Part shown: positions 1 through 8,474 of the stretch, one piece after another
Numbering within the stretch: the stretch's first letter is position 1
Layout: each line of letters begins with the position of its first letter
Assembly (NCBI GenBank): GCA_046728115.1
Contig: JBKPDW010000450.1
Coordinates: 1-17,531, forward strand
DNA length: 17,531 bases
Origin: CAVSWN01 sp046728115
GTDB taxonomy: Bacteria > Acidobacteriota > Vicinamibacteria > Vicinamibacterales > CAVVIG01
Direction: 5' to 3'
Translations under genes and position numbers: made by a program
Notes under the pieces: model-generated
Told to the model about the DNA's origin: nothing
The model's database searches: none
What the model saw: the letters and a program-made list of their open reading frames with translations, nothing else

Positions 1-533
1 ATGTCGTACCTGCTCCCGAGCAGAAGCCGAGTGCGAGCGACCTTCGCCGTTGGCTGCAGACCCGACTCCCGGAACACATGGTTCCGTCGGAGTTCACGTT
101 TCTCGACAGGCTGCCTCTCACGCCAAGCGGCAAGGTGGATCGTCGAGCACTGCCGGAGCCGGCCGAGGCGCGCCCGGACCTTGCCGAGGCGTATGTGGCT
201 CCCCGCAATCCCGTGGAAGCGGTCATGGCCAAGATCTGGGGAGAAATTCTCGGGCTCGAGCAAGTAGGCGTTCACGATCATTTCTTCCAGCTTGGTGGTC
301 ACTCGCTTCTCGGCACACGGCTCATTTCCCGACTCCGAGAGACATTTCACGTCGAGCTGCCGATCCGCAAGCTCTTCGAGGCGCCAACGGTCGCACTCCT
401 GTCCGAGGCGATGCTCGAGAGCTCGAGTGATCGGCAGAGTATTGAACGGCGTGCTCAACTGATGCTGACGTTGAGTGCGCTCTCCGAAGACGAAGCAGCG
501 GCGATGCTGGCCGCGAGGCATGCGGCCTCCTGA
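1..533 (+). CDS. NRPS C-terminal fragment (end of A domain + peptidyl carrier), 5' truncated
   Basis: This is the 3' end of a nonribosomal peptide synthetase gene that begins outside the window; the reading frame starts at base 3 and is open to the left edge. The last part of an adenylation domain is visible, with motif A10 as SGKVDRRALP around base 126. A peptidyl carrier follows whose LGGHSLL motif has its phosphopantetheine serine codon at 303-305. The carrier would hold the growing peptide for the condensation domain of the next gene. After the carrier comes a tail of about 40 residues ending in LSALSEDEAAAMLAARHAAS, a type of C-terminal tail that recurs in this operon and probably helps docking. 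There is no epimerase or thioesterase domain. The residue activated cannot be predicted because the pocket lies upstream. The stop TGA at 531-533 is 14 bases before the next start. Confidence 0.93.
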   Translation, partial: VVPAPEQKPSASDLRRWLQTRLPEHMVPSEFTFLDRLPLTPSGKVDRRALPEPAEARPDLAEAYVAPRNPVEAVMAKIWGEILGLEQVGVHDHFFQLGGHSLLGTRLISRLRETFHVELPIRKLFEAPTVALLSEAMLESSSDRQSIERRAQLMLTLSALSEDEAAAMLAARHAAS

Positions 534-547
534 AACACGGATCCCAA

Positions 548-3500
548 ATGAAACCGCCTTCGGCAGTTTCGTCCTTCGACCTTCCAGATGCGAAGCGCTC
601 CCTTCTCGAGGCACTTCTCGAGGAGGAAGGACTGCTCCACGGTGCCTCACCGGTCATCTCGAAACGGACGGATCGCGGCCCATGCCCCCTGTCGTTCGCG
701 CAGCAGCGCCTCTGGTTCTTTGACCAGCTCGCTCCTGGCAACCCGTTTTACAACGTTGACATCGCGATGCCGCTCCCCGGCGACATCGACGTCGCGGCGT
801 TGGAGAGGAGCCTTCAAGAGATCGTACGACGACATGACGTGTTGAGGACCACCTTCCTTGCCACGTCCGGCGGGCCGGTTCAAGTCATCGCGCCCTCACT
901 GTCGTTGCCTTTCCCGATCATCGATTTGCGGCCGTCGGCGCCCACCGAGCGTCAGGCGATGGCCGAGAAGCTGGCGACAGAGGAAGCGCGACGTCCGTTC
1001 GATCTGGCGGGAGGCCCGCTCGTTCGAACGACGCTGCTGCGTCTCGACGACGCGGATTACATCTTCCTTCTGACCATGCATCACATCGTCTGCGATGGCT
1101 GGTCACTCGCGGTCTTCTATTACGAGTTGAGCGTCCTCTATGCCGCATTCTCCACGGGAGCGGCCTCGCCGTTGCCAGAGTTGCCGATTCAGTATGCGGA
1201 CTTCGCCGTGTGGCAGCGACAGTGGTTGCAGGGTGAAGAACTGGTGGCGCAGCTCGCGTATTGGAGGAAGCAGCTTGCCGATCTACCGGCCCTGAATCTG
1301 CCCACAGATCGGCCTCGGCCATCGGTCCAGAGCTTTCAGGGAGCGCATCATCCGATCACGCTGTCGAAGGAGCTTTCGGAGGAGCTGCGAGCTTTCAGCC
1401 AGCGGCAGGGCGTGACGCTGTTCATGACGATGCTGGCGGCGTTCCAGGTAGTGTTGCACCGCTACAGCGGTCAGGACGACGTGGTCGTCGGCACGTATAT
1501 CGCGAATCGTAACCGCGCAGAAATTGAGGGGCTGATCGGATTCTTCGTCAACACCTTGGTTTTGCGCACGGACCTGTCGGGCAATCCTTCGTTTCGGGAA
1601 GTGCTCGGGCGGGTTCGGGAGGTCGCGCTTGGAGCCTATGCGCATCAGGACTTGCCGTTCGAAAAGCTGGTGGAAGAGCTACAGCCCGAACGCGATCTGA
1701 GCCGAAATCCTCTGTTCCAGGTCACGTTTCAGCTCTTCAACATGCCGGCGTCGACCACAACTGATGTCGAGACTTCCGCGCCCACACTGCAGGTCGAGCG
1801 GGGCACGGCAATTTTCGACATCGCCTTCGGTCTCTTCGAGACGTCGATGGGCCTCGTGGGGCAGATCGAGTACAGCACCGATCTGTTCGATGCGGACACG
1901 ATCGCTCGTCTGGCCGGACATTATCAAAGGCTCCTGGAAACCATCGTTGCCGATCCCGACCAGCGTATTTCGACGTGGCCGCTGCTCAACGAAGCCGAAC
2001 GCCGGCACATGCTGGTCGCGTGGAACGACACGCGGTCGGCATTTTCGCGCGATGCCTGTGTTCACCACCTCTTCGAGGCGCAGGCCGATCGGACCCCAGA
2101 CGCCGTCGCCTTCAGCTGTGGCTCGCAACAGCTTGGTTACCAGGAGCTGAACGTCCGGGCCAATCGTCTCGCGCATCACCTTCAGGCGATAGGCGTGGGG
2201 CCCGAGACGCCCGTCGCGATCGCGATGGACCGCTCGCCGGAGATGATGGTGAGCCTACTCGGCATCCTGAAGGCGGGTGGAGCGTATGTCCCGCTCGATC
2301 CGGCATATCCCGCAGAGCGTCTGGCCTTCATGATCAGGGAGACGCAGGCTCCGGTGTTGCTCACCGAGAAGCGGCTGCGCCATCGGTTCGGGCACCACGA
2401 CGCCGTGACCATCTGCGTGGACGATGAACCCGAAGGAATGTCGAGGGGGAACGCCGACAATCCCGACAGCGGCACGACTGCCAGCAGTCTCCTCTACATC
2501 ATGTACACCTCGGGTTCGACAGGGATCCCGAAGGGGGTCCTTGGCGAGCACCGGGCAGCGGTCAATCGATTCGAATGGATGTCGCAGGCGTACCCGTTTC
2601 AACCAGACGAGGTGTGTTGCCAGAAAACTGCTTTGAGCTTCGTCGACTCGGTCTGGGAGATCTTCGGCCCGCTGCTCAATGGCGTCCACAACGTCATTCT
2701 TCCGGATGACCTCGTGAAGGATTCGTACGCGTTGGTGGGGGCGCTGGCCGAGCAAGGTGTGACGCGCATCGTCCTGGTGCCTTCACTGTTGAGTGTGATC
2801 TTGAGTTCTGGACTCGACCTTCGGACAGAGCTGCGACGCCTGAAGTACTGGATCACCAGCGGGGAAGCGCTGCCAATCGAACTGCTGCAGCAATTTCGTG
2901 ACCTGTTACCGGAGGTCGTGCTGCTGAACCTGTACGGCTCTTCTGAGGTGGCAGGGGATGCGACATGGTTCGACACGCGGGAGGAACAGTCGTCGTCCTC
3001 CGTTTCGATCGGCCGCCCGATTGCGAACACATCGGTCTACGTGCTGGATCGGCATCTGCAGCCCGTTCCGGTCGGTGTGCCTGGCGAGCTGTACGTAGGC
3101 GGTCAAAGCGTTGCGCGCGGCTATCTGAGACGCCCCGAACTGAATGCGCAACGGTTCATCCCCGATCCGTTTGGCGGGGAACCGGGTGCGCGTCTCTACA
3201 AGACAGGCGATCTCGCGCGCTATCGAGCAAATGGGGCGCTGGAATTCCTGGGACGTGCGGATCATCAGCTCAAGATTCGCGGGTTTCGGGTGGAGCCGGG
3301 AGAGATTGAAGCCGCACTGCGTCAGCACCCTCGCGTGCGCGAGGCCGTCGTCGTGCCCAAGGCGGGCGGTGACGGCGATCCGCAACTGGTCGCTTACGTC
3401 GTGCAGGACGATTCAGGCGATCGAGGGCCGGTCAACGACGCGAGTAACGAGCAGACCGAGCGCTGGCATATGGTCTGGGACGAAACCTACAATCGAGCGT

Positions 3501-5140
3501 CGGCGCCTGACGACCCGACATTCAATATCGAAGGATGGAACAGCAGCTACACCGGAGCACCCATTCCAAGCGACGAGATGCGCGACTGGGTGAATGGGAC
3601 GGTCGAGCGCATTCTGGCCCTCCGACCAACGCGCGCGCTCGAGATCGGCTGTGGAAGCGGGCTGCTGTTGTTTCGCATCGCGCCGCACTGCGCCGTGTAC
3701 CAGGGGACGGACTTCTCGGCGGCAGCGTTGCGTTACATAACGGAAAACCTTGCCGGCCGTGAGCTGGATCACGTCCGCCTGCTCGAACGCAAAGCCGATG
3801 ATTTCAGCGGTTTCGAAGCCGGTTCTGTTGACGCGGTCATCCTGAATTCGGTCGTCCAGTATTTCCCGGGAATCGACTACCTCGTGGCCATGATCGAGCA
3901 GTGCGTGCGGCTGGTCGCCCCCGGCGGCTTCATCTTCATCGGCGACGTTCGAAGTCTTCCGCTGCTCAAGGCGCTTCACACGTCCGTCGAGTTGTTCCGT
4001 GCCCCGGCGTCGCTCCGTCTCGAGCAGCTTGAACAGCGCGTGAACAGGCGGATGGCGCAGGAGCAAGAGCTCGTCATCGATCCCAGCTTCTTCGTTGCGC
4101 TTCAACAGCATTTGCCGGCTGTCCGCGATGTGCGCGTGCAATTGCGGCGCGGGCGGCAGCACAACGAATTGACGCGCTTCCGTTACGACGTCACGCTCCG
4201 CGTGGCGGCAGACGTGGGTTCAGCAGCCGAATGCGATTGGGTGGAGTGGGGCGAAAGAGTCGCGAGCATTGAGGATCTCCGAGGGTACCTCACCGAGAAC
4301 CCGCGCCCGATGGCAGCGGTCCGCTCGGTGCCCAACGCGCGTGTGTTGGCCGATGCGAGGAGCGTGGAGCTTATCGGCAGCGATGCCCCATTTGAGACCG
4401 TCGGTGAGTTGACGGAATGCCTGGCGGCGTTGAACGGAAACGGCGTCGATCCCGAGGCGCTCTGGGCGCTCGGAAATGAGATGGATCGCGATGTCGACAT
4501 CCGATGGGTCGGATCGTCTACCGATGGCTGCTTTGACGCGGTGTTCGTTCGCCGCGATCGCACAAATGCAGGCAGTGTGGCTGCTACGTCCTTCCCTTCC
4601 GAGCGGCAGCGGATGCGGCCATGGAGAACCTACGCCAACGACCCGCGCGAGACCTCCTTCGCCCAGCAGCTTGTGCCGGAACTGCGCCGCTTCCTGCAGG
4701 ATCGGCTGCCCGAGTACATGCTGCCGTCGGTGTTCGTGCTGATCACATCACTCCCAACGACCCCGAGCGGCAAGGTGGATCGGCGGTCGCTGCCTGCGCC
4801 CGATCGTAGACGTCGCGAGACGCAGGGCGCCTATGTCGCACCGAGGAGCGACACGGAAGGGCTTTTGGCAACGATCTGGAGCGAACTCCTCGGCGTGGAT
4901 CAGGTCGGCGTCCACGACGATTTCTTCAGCGAGTTGGGCGGGCACTCGCTGCTTGGCACTCGCCTCATCACCAGGCTCCGCGAGACCTTTCAGATCGAGC
5001 TCCCAATTCGCCGCCTGTTCGAAGGACCTACCATCGCAGAGCTGGCTCTTGCGATCGAGGAGCTGCTGATCGACGACATCGAACAGACCTCAGACGAGGC
5101 GGACGCGGTCAATGGATGGGACCATGAATCGAGCGCTTGA
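548..5140 (+). CDS. NRPS module C-A(N-methyltransferase)-PCP, predicted N-methyl-beta-alanine incorporation
   Basis: A one-module synthetase of 1530 residues. The condensation domain spans about residues 45-480: C1 motif LSFAQQRLWFF at 48 and the catalytic HHIVCDG at 178-184. The adenylation domain starts near 529 (A1), with A3 YTSGSTGIPKG at 653, A5 NLYGSSE at 794, A7 YKTGD at 884 and A8 at 908. Between A8 and A10 sits a SAM-dependent methyltransferase (about 973-1219; SAM loop EIGCGSG at 1032) of the type known from microcystin McyA, which methylates the backbone nitrogen. A10 (SGKVDRR, Lys1409) and the carrier (Ser1467) follow. Pocket residues by GrsA alignment are V D W V I S L G D K, which differs at one position from the beta-alanine code I recall from bleomycin BlmIV. 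The acidic C-terminal tail overlaps the next gene. The start is the first ATG after the previous stop; its ribosome site is weak, so translation is probably coupled. Confidence 0.95.
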   Translation: MKPPSAVSSFDLPDAKRSLLEALLEEEGLLHGASPVISKRTDRGPCPLSFAQQRLWFFDQLAPGNPFYNVDIAMPLPGDIDVAALERSLQEIVRRHDVLRTTFLATSGGPVQVIAPSLSLPFPIIDLRPSAPTERQAMAEKLATEEARRPFDLAGGPLVRTTLLRLDDADYIFLLTMHHIVCDGWSLAVFYYELSVLYAAFSTGAASPLPELPIQYADFAVWQRQWLQGEELVAQLAYWRKQLADLPALNLPTDRPRPSVQSFQGAHHPITLSKELSEELRAFSQRQGVTLFMTMLAAFQVVLHRYSGQDDVVVGTYIANRNRAEIEGLIGFFVNTLVLRTDLSGNPSFREVLGRVREVALGAYAHQDLPFEKLVEELQPERDLSRNPLFQVTFQLFNMPASTTTDVETSAPTLQVERGTAIFDIAFGLFETSMGLVGQIEYSTDLFDADTIARLAGHYQRLLETIVADPDQRISTWPLLNEAERRHMLVAWNDTRSAFSRDACVHHLFEAQADRTPDAVAFSCGSQQLGYQELNVRANRLAHHLQAIGVGPETPVAIAMDRSPEMMVSLLGILKAGGAYVPLDPAYPAERLAFMIRETQAPVLLTEKRLRHRFGHHDAVTICVDDEPEGMSRGNADNPDSGTTASSLLYIMYTSGSTGIPKGVLGEHRAAVNRFEWMSQAYPFQPDEVCCQKTALSFVDSVWEIFGPLLNGVHNVILPDDLVKDSYALVGALAEQGVTRIVLVPSLLSVILSSGLDLRTELRRLKYWITSGEALPIELLQQFRDLLPEVVLLNLYGSSEVAGDATWFDTREEQSSSSVSIGRPIANTSVYVLDRHLQPVPVGVPGELYVGGQSVARGYLRRPELNAQRFIPDPFGGEPGARLYKTGDLARYRANGALEFLGRADHQLKIRGFRVEPGEIEAALRQHPRVREAVVVPKAGGDGDPQLVAYVVQDDSGDRGPVNDASNEQTERWHMVWDETYNRASAPDDPTFNIEGWNSSYTGAPIPSDEMRDWVNGTVERILALRPTRALEIGCGSGLLLFRIAPHCAVYQGTDFSAAALRYITENLAGRELDHVRLLERKADDFSGFEAGSVDAVILNSVVQYFPGIDYLVAMIEQCVRLVAPGGFIFIGDVRSLPLLKALHTSVELFRAPASLRLEQLEQRVNRRMAQEQELVIDPSFFVALQQHLPAVRDVRVQLRRGRQHNELTRFRYDVTLRVAADVGSAAECDWVEWGERVASIEDLRGYLTENPRPMAAVRSVPNARVLADARSVELIGSDAPFETVGELTECLAALNGNGVDPEALWALGNEMDRDVDIRWVGSSTDGCFDAVFVRRDRTNAGSVAATSFPSERQRMRPWRTYANDPRETSFAQQLVPELRRFLQDRLPEYMLPSVFVLITSLPTTPSGKVDRRSLPAPDRRRRETQGAYVAPRSDTEGLLATIWSELLGVDQVGVHDDFFSELGGHSLLGTRLITRLRETFQIELPIRRLFEGPTIAELALAIEELLIDDIEQTSDEADAVNGWDHESSA
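1619..1723 (+). repeat. C-domain conserved block, copy 1 of 3
   Basis: Encodes EVALGAYAHQDLPFEKLVEE and continues to NPLFQV. The same 35-codon block recurs at 6201-6305 (33 of 35 residues identical by eye) and, more diverged, at 15302-15406. These are paralogous condensation domains with very similar DNA, not a mobile repeat. Confidence 0.6.
3464..4210 (+). other. Embedded N-methyltransferase domain of the second NRPS gene
   Basis: This segment encodes about residues 973-1220 of the NRPS at 548-5140 and interrupts its adenylation domain between motifs A8 and A10. It opens with WHMVWDETYNRA, carries FNIEGWNSSYTGAPIP, the SAM-binding loop ALEIGCGSGLLLF, the post-I motif GTDFS, VILNSVVQYFP, and GGFIFIGDVRSLPLL, and ends near ELTRFRYDVTLRV. 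These are the conserved blocks of cyanobacterial and myxobacterial NRPS N-methyltransferase domains. In interrupted A domains, an insertion at this position usually methylates the backbone amine of the carrier-bound amino acid. All SAM-binding elements look intact, so an active enzyme is expected. Confidence 0.9.
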
Positions 5141-8100
5141 AATCGCTCGGCGACGCTCGAACCTTTCGCCCGAGCAACAACATGTGCTGGCCAGCCGGCT
5201 ACGCGGTGAACGAACACTTGGGCCTGTCAAGGACAAGATCCCCCGCCGCAGCGATCGGGGGCCTGCGCCGCTGTCGTTCGCCCAGCAGCGCATCTGGTTT
5301 CTGGACCAGCTCGTGCCCGGCAACCCGTTCTATTGCCAGAGCAGTGCGATACGGTTTTCGGCGCCGCTCAACGTGCAGGCACTCGAGTGGAGCCTGAACG
5401 TGATCGTCCAGCGGCACGAGTCTTTGCGAACCACCTTCAGCGCGCTCGATGGACAGCCGGTGCAGGTCATCGCACCGGCGTTGTTCGTTCCGCTGGCGCT
5501 CGTGGACTTGCATGCGATGTCGAAAGACGACCGCGAAGCAGAGGCGCGGCGGCTGGCGACTGAAGACGCCCGGCGATCGTTCGACCTTGCACGCGGCCCG
5601 CTTGTCCGCGCCACACTGCTGCAACTCGACGAAGAGGACTACGTCTTCCTCTTGGCGCTGCATCACATCGTCTGCGACGGCTGGTCGCTGCAGGTGTTGT
5701 TCTCAGAGCTGGGGACGCTTTATGCGGCGTTTTGCACCGGGGAGCCCTCGCCACTGCCGGAGCTGCCGATTCAGTATGCGGACTTTGCCGTGTGGCAGCG
5801 GCAGTGGCTGAAAGGCGAGGTGGTCGGAGAGCAGCTGGCGTATTGGAAGCAACACTTGGCGCGCCTGCCTGTGCTTCAACTGCCTAGCGACCGCGTGCGT
5901 CCGCCGGTGCCGACGTTCGAAGGCGGCCATCACACGGAAGTATTGCCCACAGCGCTCAGCACGCGGCTCCAGGCCCTCTGCCAGCAGGAGGGCGTGACGC
6001 TGTTCATGATGGTGCTGGCGGCGTTCCAGGTGCTGCTGCACCGCTACTCCGGCCAGACAGACATCGTTGTCGGTTCGCCAGTCGCGAACCGGCGCAGAGG
6101 AGAAGTCGAGGGACTGATTGGCTTCTTCGTCAACACGCTGGTCATGCGCACGGACCTCTCCGGCGATCCCTCGTTTCGAGACGTACTCGGACGGGTTCGT
6201 GAGGTGGCGCTGGAAGCCTACGCGCATCAGGACCTGCCGTTCGAGAAGCTCGTCGAAGAGCTGCAGCCCGAACGCGACCTGAGCCGGAATCCTCTCTATC
6301 AGGTCGCGCTGCAGCTGTTCAACAACCAGGACGACCGCCGGGAGCCATCTGATGGCCTTCCGACGTATCTGGCCGTCGAGACCCGGATCGCGAAGCTTGA
6401 CCTGCGATTTGATGTGTGGGAAACGAACGAAGGGTTGATGCTGCAGATCGAGTACAGCAGCGATCTCTTCGACGCACCGACCATCGCTCGGATGGGAGGA
6501 CATTTCGCCACGCTTCTCGAAGGAGTGGTCGCCAATCCTGATGAACGCGTGTCGAAGCTTCCGCTCCTGACCGATGCCGAACGTCGCCAGCTGCTCGTGG
6601 AGTGGAATGGCGCAGCTGGCGCAGAGCCTGTCGCACTGTGCATCCATCAACTCTTTGAAACGCACGCGACGCGGACGCCCGATGCGATCGCCGTCACATT
6701 CGGAGAAGCGCAACTTACGTATGGCGAGTTGAATCGCCGCGCCAACCAGCTGGCCCACTACTTGCGTTCACTCGGCGTCGGCCCCGAGCGTCTCGTCGGG
6801 CTGTGCCTCGAACGGTCGCTCGACACGATGATTGGAGTCCTGGGCGTCCTCAAATCCGGCGGCGCCTACGTGCCGATCGATCCGACCTATCCGAGGGATC
6901 GCCTGGCATTCATGATCGCCGACTCTCGTGTAGACGTGCTGCTGACTCACGAGCGGCTGCTCGATCTGTTCAGTGGACATCGCGCCACGGTCGCCTGTCT
7001 CGACTCGGACTGGGAAATGATTGCCCGGCACAGCGTCGAAAATCCGACCAGTGGAGTCACCGCAGACAACATCGCCTACGTGATCTACACGTCAGGATCG
7101 TCGGGCCGGCCGAAGAGCGTGCTCGTCCCGCATCGTGGCGCCTGCAACGTCGCCGAGGTCGAGCACCGCGAGCTGGACGTCAAGCCGACGGACTGCATTC
7201 TGCAGTTTGCGTCGCTGAGCTTCGACGCCTCGATGTGCGAGTTCCTGATCGCCGCGCGAGCAGGCGCCGCGCTCTGCCTGGCTCGACACCACTCGCTTCT
7301 GCCGGGCCCGGCGCTCGTCAGGCTGTTGCGCGACCAGCAGATTTCGGCTGTGCTCCTCCCTCCATCGGCTCTCGCGGCTCTGCCTGTGGACGACCTGCCC
7401 GCGTTGCGCACGATCGCGGTGGAGGGCGAAGCCTTTTCGGCCGACCTGGTGGAACGATGGGCCAACGCCGGGCGTCGCTTTTTCAATCTTTATGGTCCGA
7501 CTGAAACGACCATCTTCACGACGATGGCTGAATGCGTGGACGGCACGCGTCGTCCGCATATCGGGCGTCCCATTGCGAATACGCGCGTCTACGTCCTGGA
7601 TCGCTCGTTGGAGCCCGTTCCAATCGGAGTTCCTGGCGAATTGCACATCGGCGGAATCGGAGTCTCCCGCGGTTACCTGAATCGACCCGAGCTCACTGCG
7701 GAGCGATTCATTCCAGACCCGTTCGGTGATGGCGGTCGTTTGTACAAGACCGGTGATCTGGTCCGGTATCGGTCCGATGGAAGTCTCGAGTTCCTGGGGC
7801 GCGTCGATCATCAGGTGAAGGTCCGCGGCTTCCGTATCGAGCCTGGGGAGATCGAATCGGCGCTCATGCAGCACCCCGACGTCAGGGATGCGGTTGCACT
7901 CGCGCGCGAAGATGTCCCTGGCGACAAGCGCCTGGTTGCTTACGTGGTCTGCGCGCCGGGAACGACACCGACCACAACAGAGCTGCGGCAGTTCCTGCAG
8001 CTCCGATTGCCGGAGTTCACGATACCGTCGATGTTCCTATTGCTCGACGCGTTGCCACTCATGCCGAACGGCAAGGTCGATCGAGCAGCGTTACCGCCGC

Positions 8101-8474
8101 CAGATAAAGCCAGGCCCGCGGTCACGCCAAGCTACGTGGCGCCACACAGCGAGCTCGAGAAGGCCTTGACCGTGATCTGGCAGGAACTGCTTGGCCTCGA
8201 GAAGGTCGGCATTCTGGACAATTTTTTCGATCTCGGTGGCCACTCCCTCTTGATTGTCCGTCTGCAGAGCCGGTTGGAAGCACTGCTGAACGTACCGGTT
8301 TCCGTCGTCGATCTGTTCAGACATCCCACAATCAGTGCGCTCGCGAACTTTTTTGCCGATGGGCAGAGCAAGTCCGTCCCACTCGCGGACCCTCACGATC
8401 GTGCTGAAAAACAACGGCAGGCCAGGGCTCGTCGACACAAGCGCATGAATGAGGGGCTTGAGGCTCATGACTGA
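5112..8474 (+). CDS. NRPS module C-A-PCP, substrate unassigned
   Basis: A one-module synthetase of 1120 residues, shorter than its neighbour because the A domain has no insertion. Condensation domain: C1 LSFAQQRIWFLDQL and catalytic HHIVCDG at 184-190. Adenylation domain: A3 YTSGSSGRPKS at 659 (Ser where Gly is usual after the lysine), A4 SFDASMCE, A5 NLYGPTETT at 792, A8 VKVRGFRIEPGEIE, A10 NGKVDRAALP (Lys988). Carrier LGGHSLL with Ser1045. The pocket by GrsA alignment reads D A C L A E L I F K; I match this to no known code, and the Glu at the position equivalent to 301 (Glu771) is unusual. The protein ends in a strongly basic tail (KQRQARARRHKR) just before a PKS partner. The gene overlaps the previous one by 29 bases from the ATG at 5112; ATG 5124 is an alternative start. 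GAGGCGGA at 5096-5103 supports 5112. Confidence 0.95.
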   Translation: MDGTMNRALEIARRRSNLSPEQQHVLASRLRGERTLGPVKDKIPRRSDRGPAPLSFAQQRIWFLDQLVPGNPFYCQSSAIRFSAPLNVQALEWSLNVIVQRHESLRTTFSALDGQPVQVIAPALFVPLALVDLHAMSKDDREAEARRLATEDARRSFDLARGPLVRATLLQLDEEDYVFLLALHHIVCDGWSLQVLFSELGTLYAAFCTGEPSPLPELPIQYADFAVWQRQWLKGEVVGEQLAYWKQHLARLPVLQLPSDRVRPPVPTFEGGHHTEVLPTALSTRLQALCQQEGVTLFMMVLAAFQVLLHRYSGQTDIVVGSPVANRRRGEVEGLIGFFVNTLVMRTDLSGDPSFRDVLGRVREVALEAYAHQDLPFEKLVEELQPERDLSRNPLYQVALQLFNNQDDRREPSDGLPTYLAVETRIAKLDLRFDVWETNEGLMLQIEYSSDLFDAPTIARMGGHFATLLEGVVANPDERVSKLPLLTDAERRQLLVEWNGAAGAEPVALCIHQLFETHATRTPDAIAVTFGEAQLTYGELNRRANQLAHYLRSLGVGPERLVGLCLERSLDTMIGVLGVLKSGGAYVPIDPTYPRDRLAFMIADSRVDVLLTHERLLDLFSGHRATVACLDSDWEMIARHSVENPTSGVTADNIAYVIYTSGSSGRPKSVLVPHRGACNVAEVEHRELDVKPTDCILQFASLSFDASMCEFLIAARAGAALCLARHHSLLPGPALVRLLRDQQISAVLLPPSALAALPVDDLPALRTIAVEGEAFSADLVERWANAGRRFFNLYGPTETTIFTTMAECVDGTRRPHIGRPIANTRVYVLDRSLEPVPIGVPGELHIGGIGVSRGYLNRPELTAERFIPDPFGDGGRLYKTGDLVRYRSDGSLEFLGRVDHQVKVRGFRIEPGEIESALMQHPDVRDAVALAREDVPGDKRLVAYVVCAPGTTPTTTELRQFLQLRLPEFTIPSMFLLLDALPLMPNGKVDRAALPPPDKARPAVTPSYVAPHSELEKALTVIWQELLGLEKVGILDNFFDLGGHSLLIVRLQSRLEALLNVPVSVVDLFRHPTISALANFFADGQSKSVPLADPHDRAEKQRQARARRHKRMNEGLEAHD
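6201..6305 (+). repeat. C-domain conserved block, copy 2 of 3
   Basis: Second copy of the block at 1619-1723, differing at two of 35 residues. A further 51-base stretch of the same domains (1178-1228 and 5760-5810) matches at 47 of 51 bases, with the differences at synonymous positions. Confidence 0.6.
8451..8456 (+). promoter_or_regulatory. Ribosome binding site deciding the PKS start
   Basis: GAGGGG lies 10 bases before ATG 8467, whereas the in-frame ATG at 8449 has no comparable site upstream. ATG 8467 also overlaps the stop of the preceding NRPS in the arrangement ATGACTGA, which favours coupled translation. I therefore take 8467 as the PKS start. Confidence 0.6.

Noticed and set aside
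1..267. Frame-1 open frame beginning with ATG at base 1
   Set aside because: The frame starting at base 3 carries the A10 motif and carrier continuously; the frame-1 translation is arginine-rich shadow sequence.
3413..4162. Antisense open frame of 249 codons
   Set aside because: Opposite the embedded N-methyltransferase, which is intact and conserved on the + strand.
4916..4960. One extra residue before the carrier motif of gene 2 (DDFFSELGGHSLL)
   Set aside because: This spacing variant is seen in functional carriers of other NRPSs and the serine is intact, so I do not treat it as a defect.
5703..6758. Antisense open frame of 351 codons
   Set aside because: Opposite the condensation domain of gene 3 and without domain motifs. 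Similar shadows appear opposite the paralogous C domains, as expected from conserved sense sequence.
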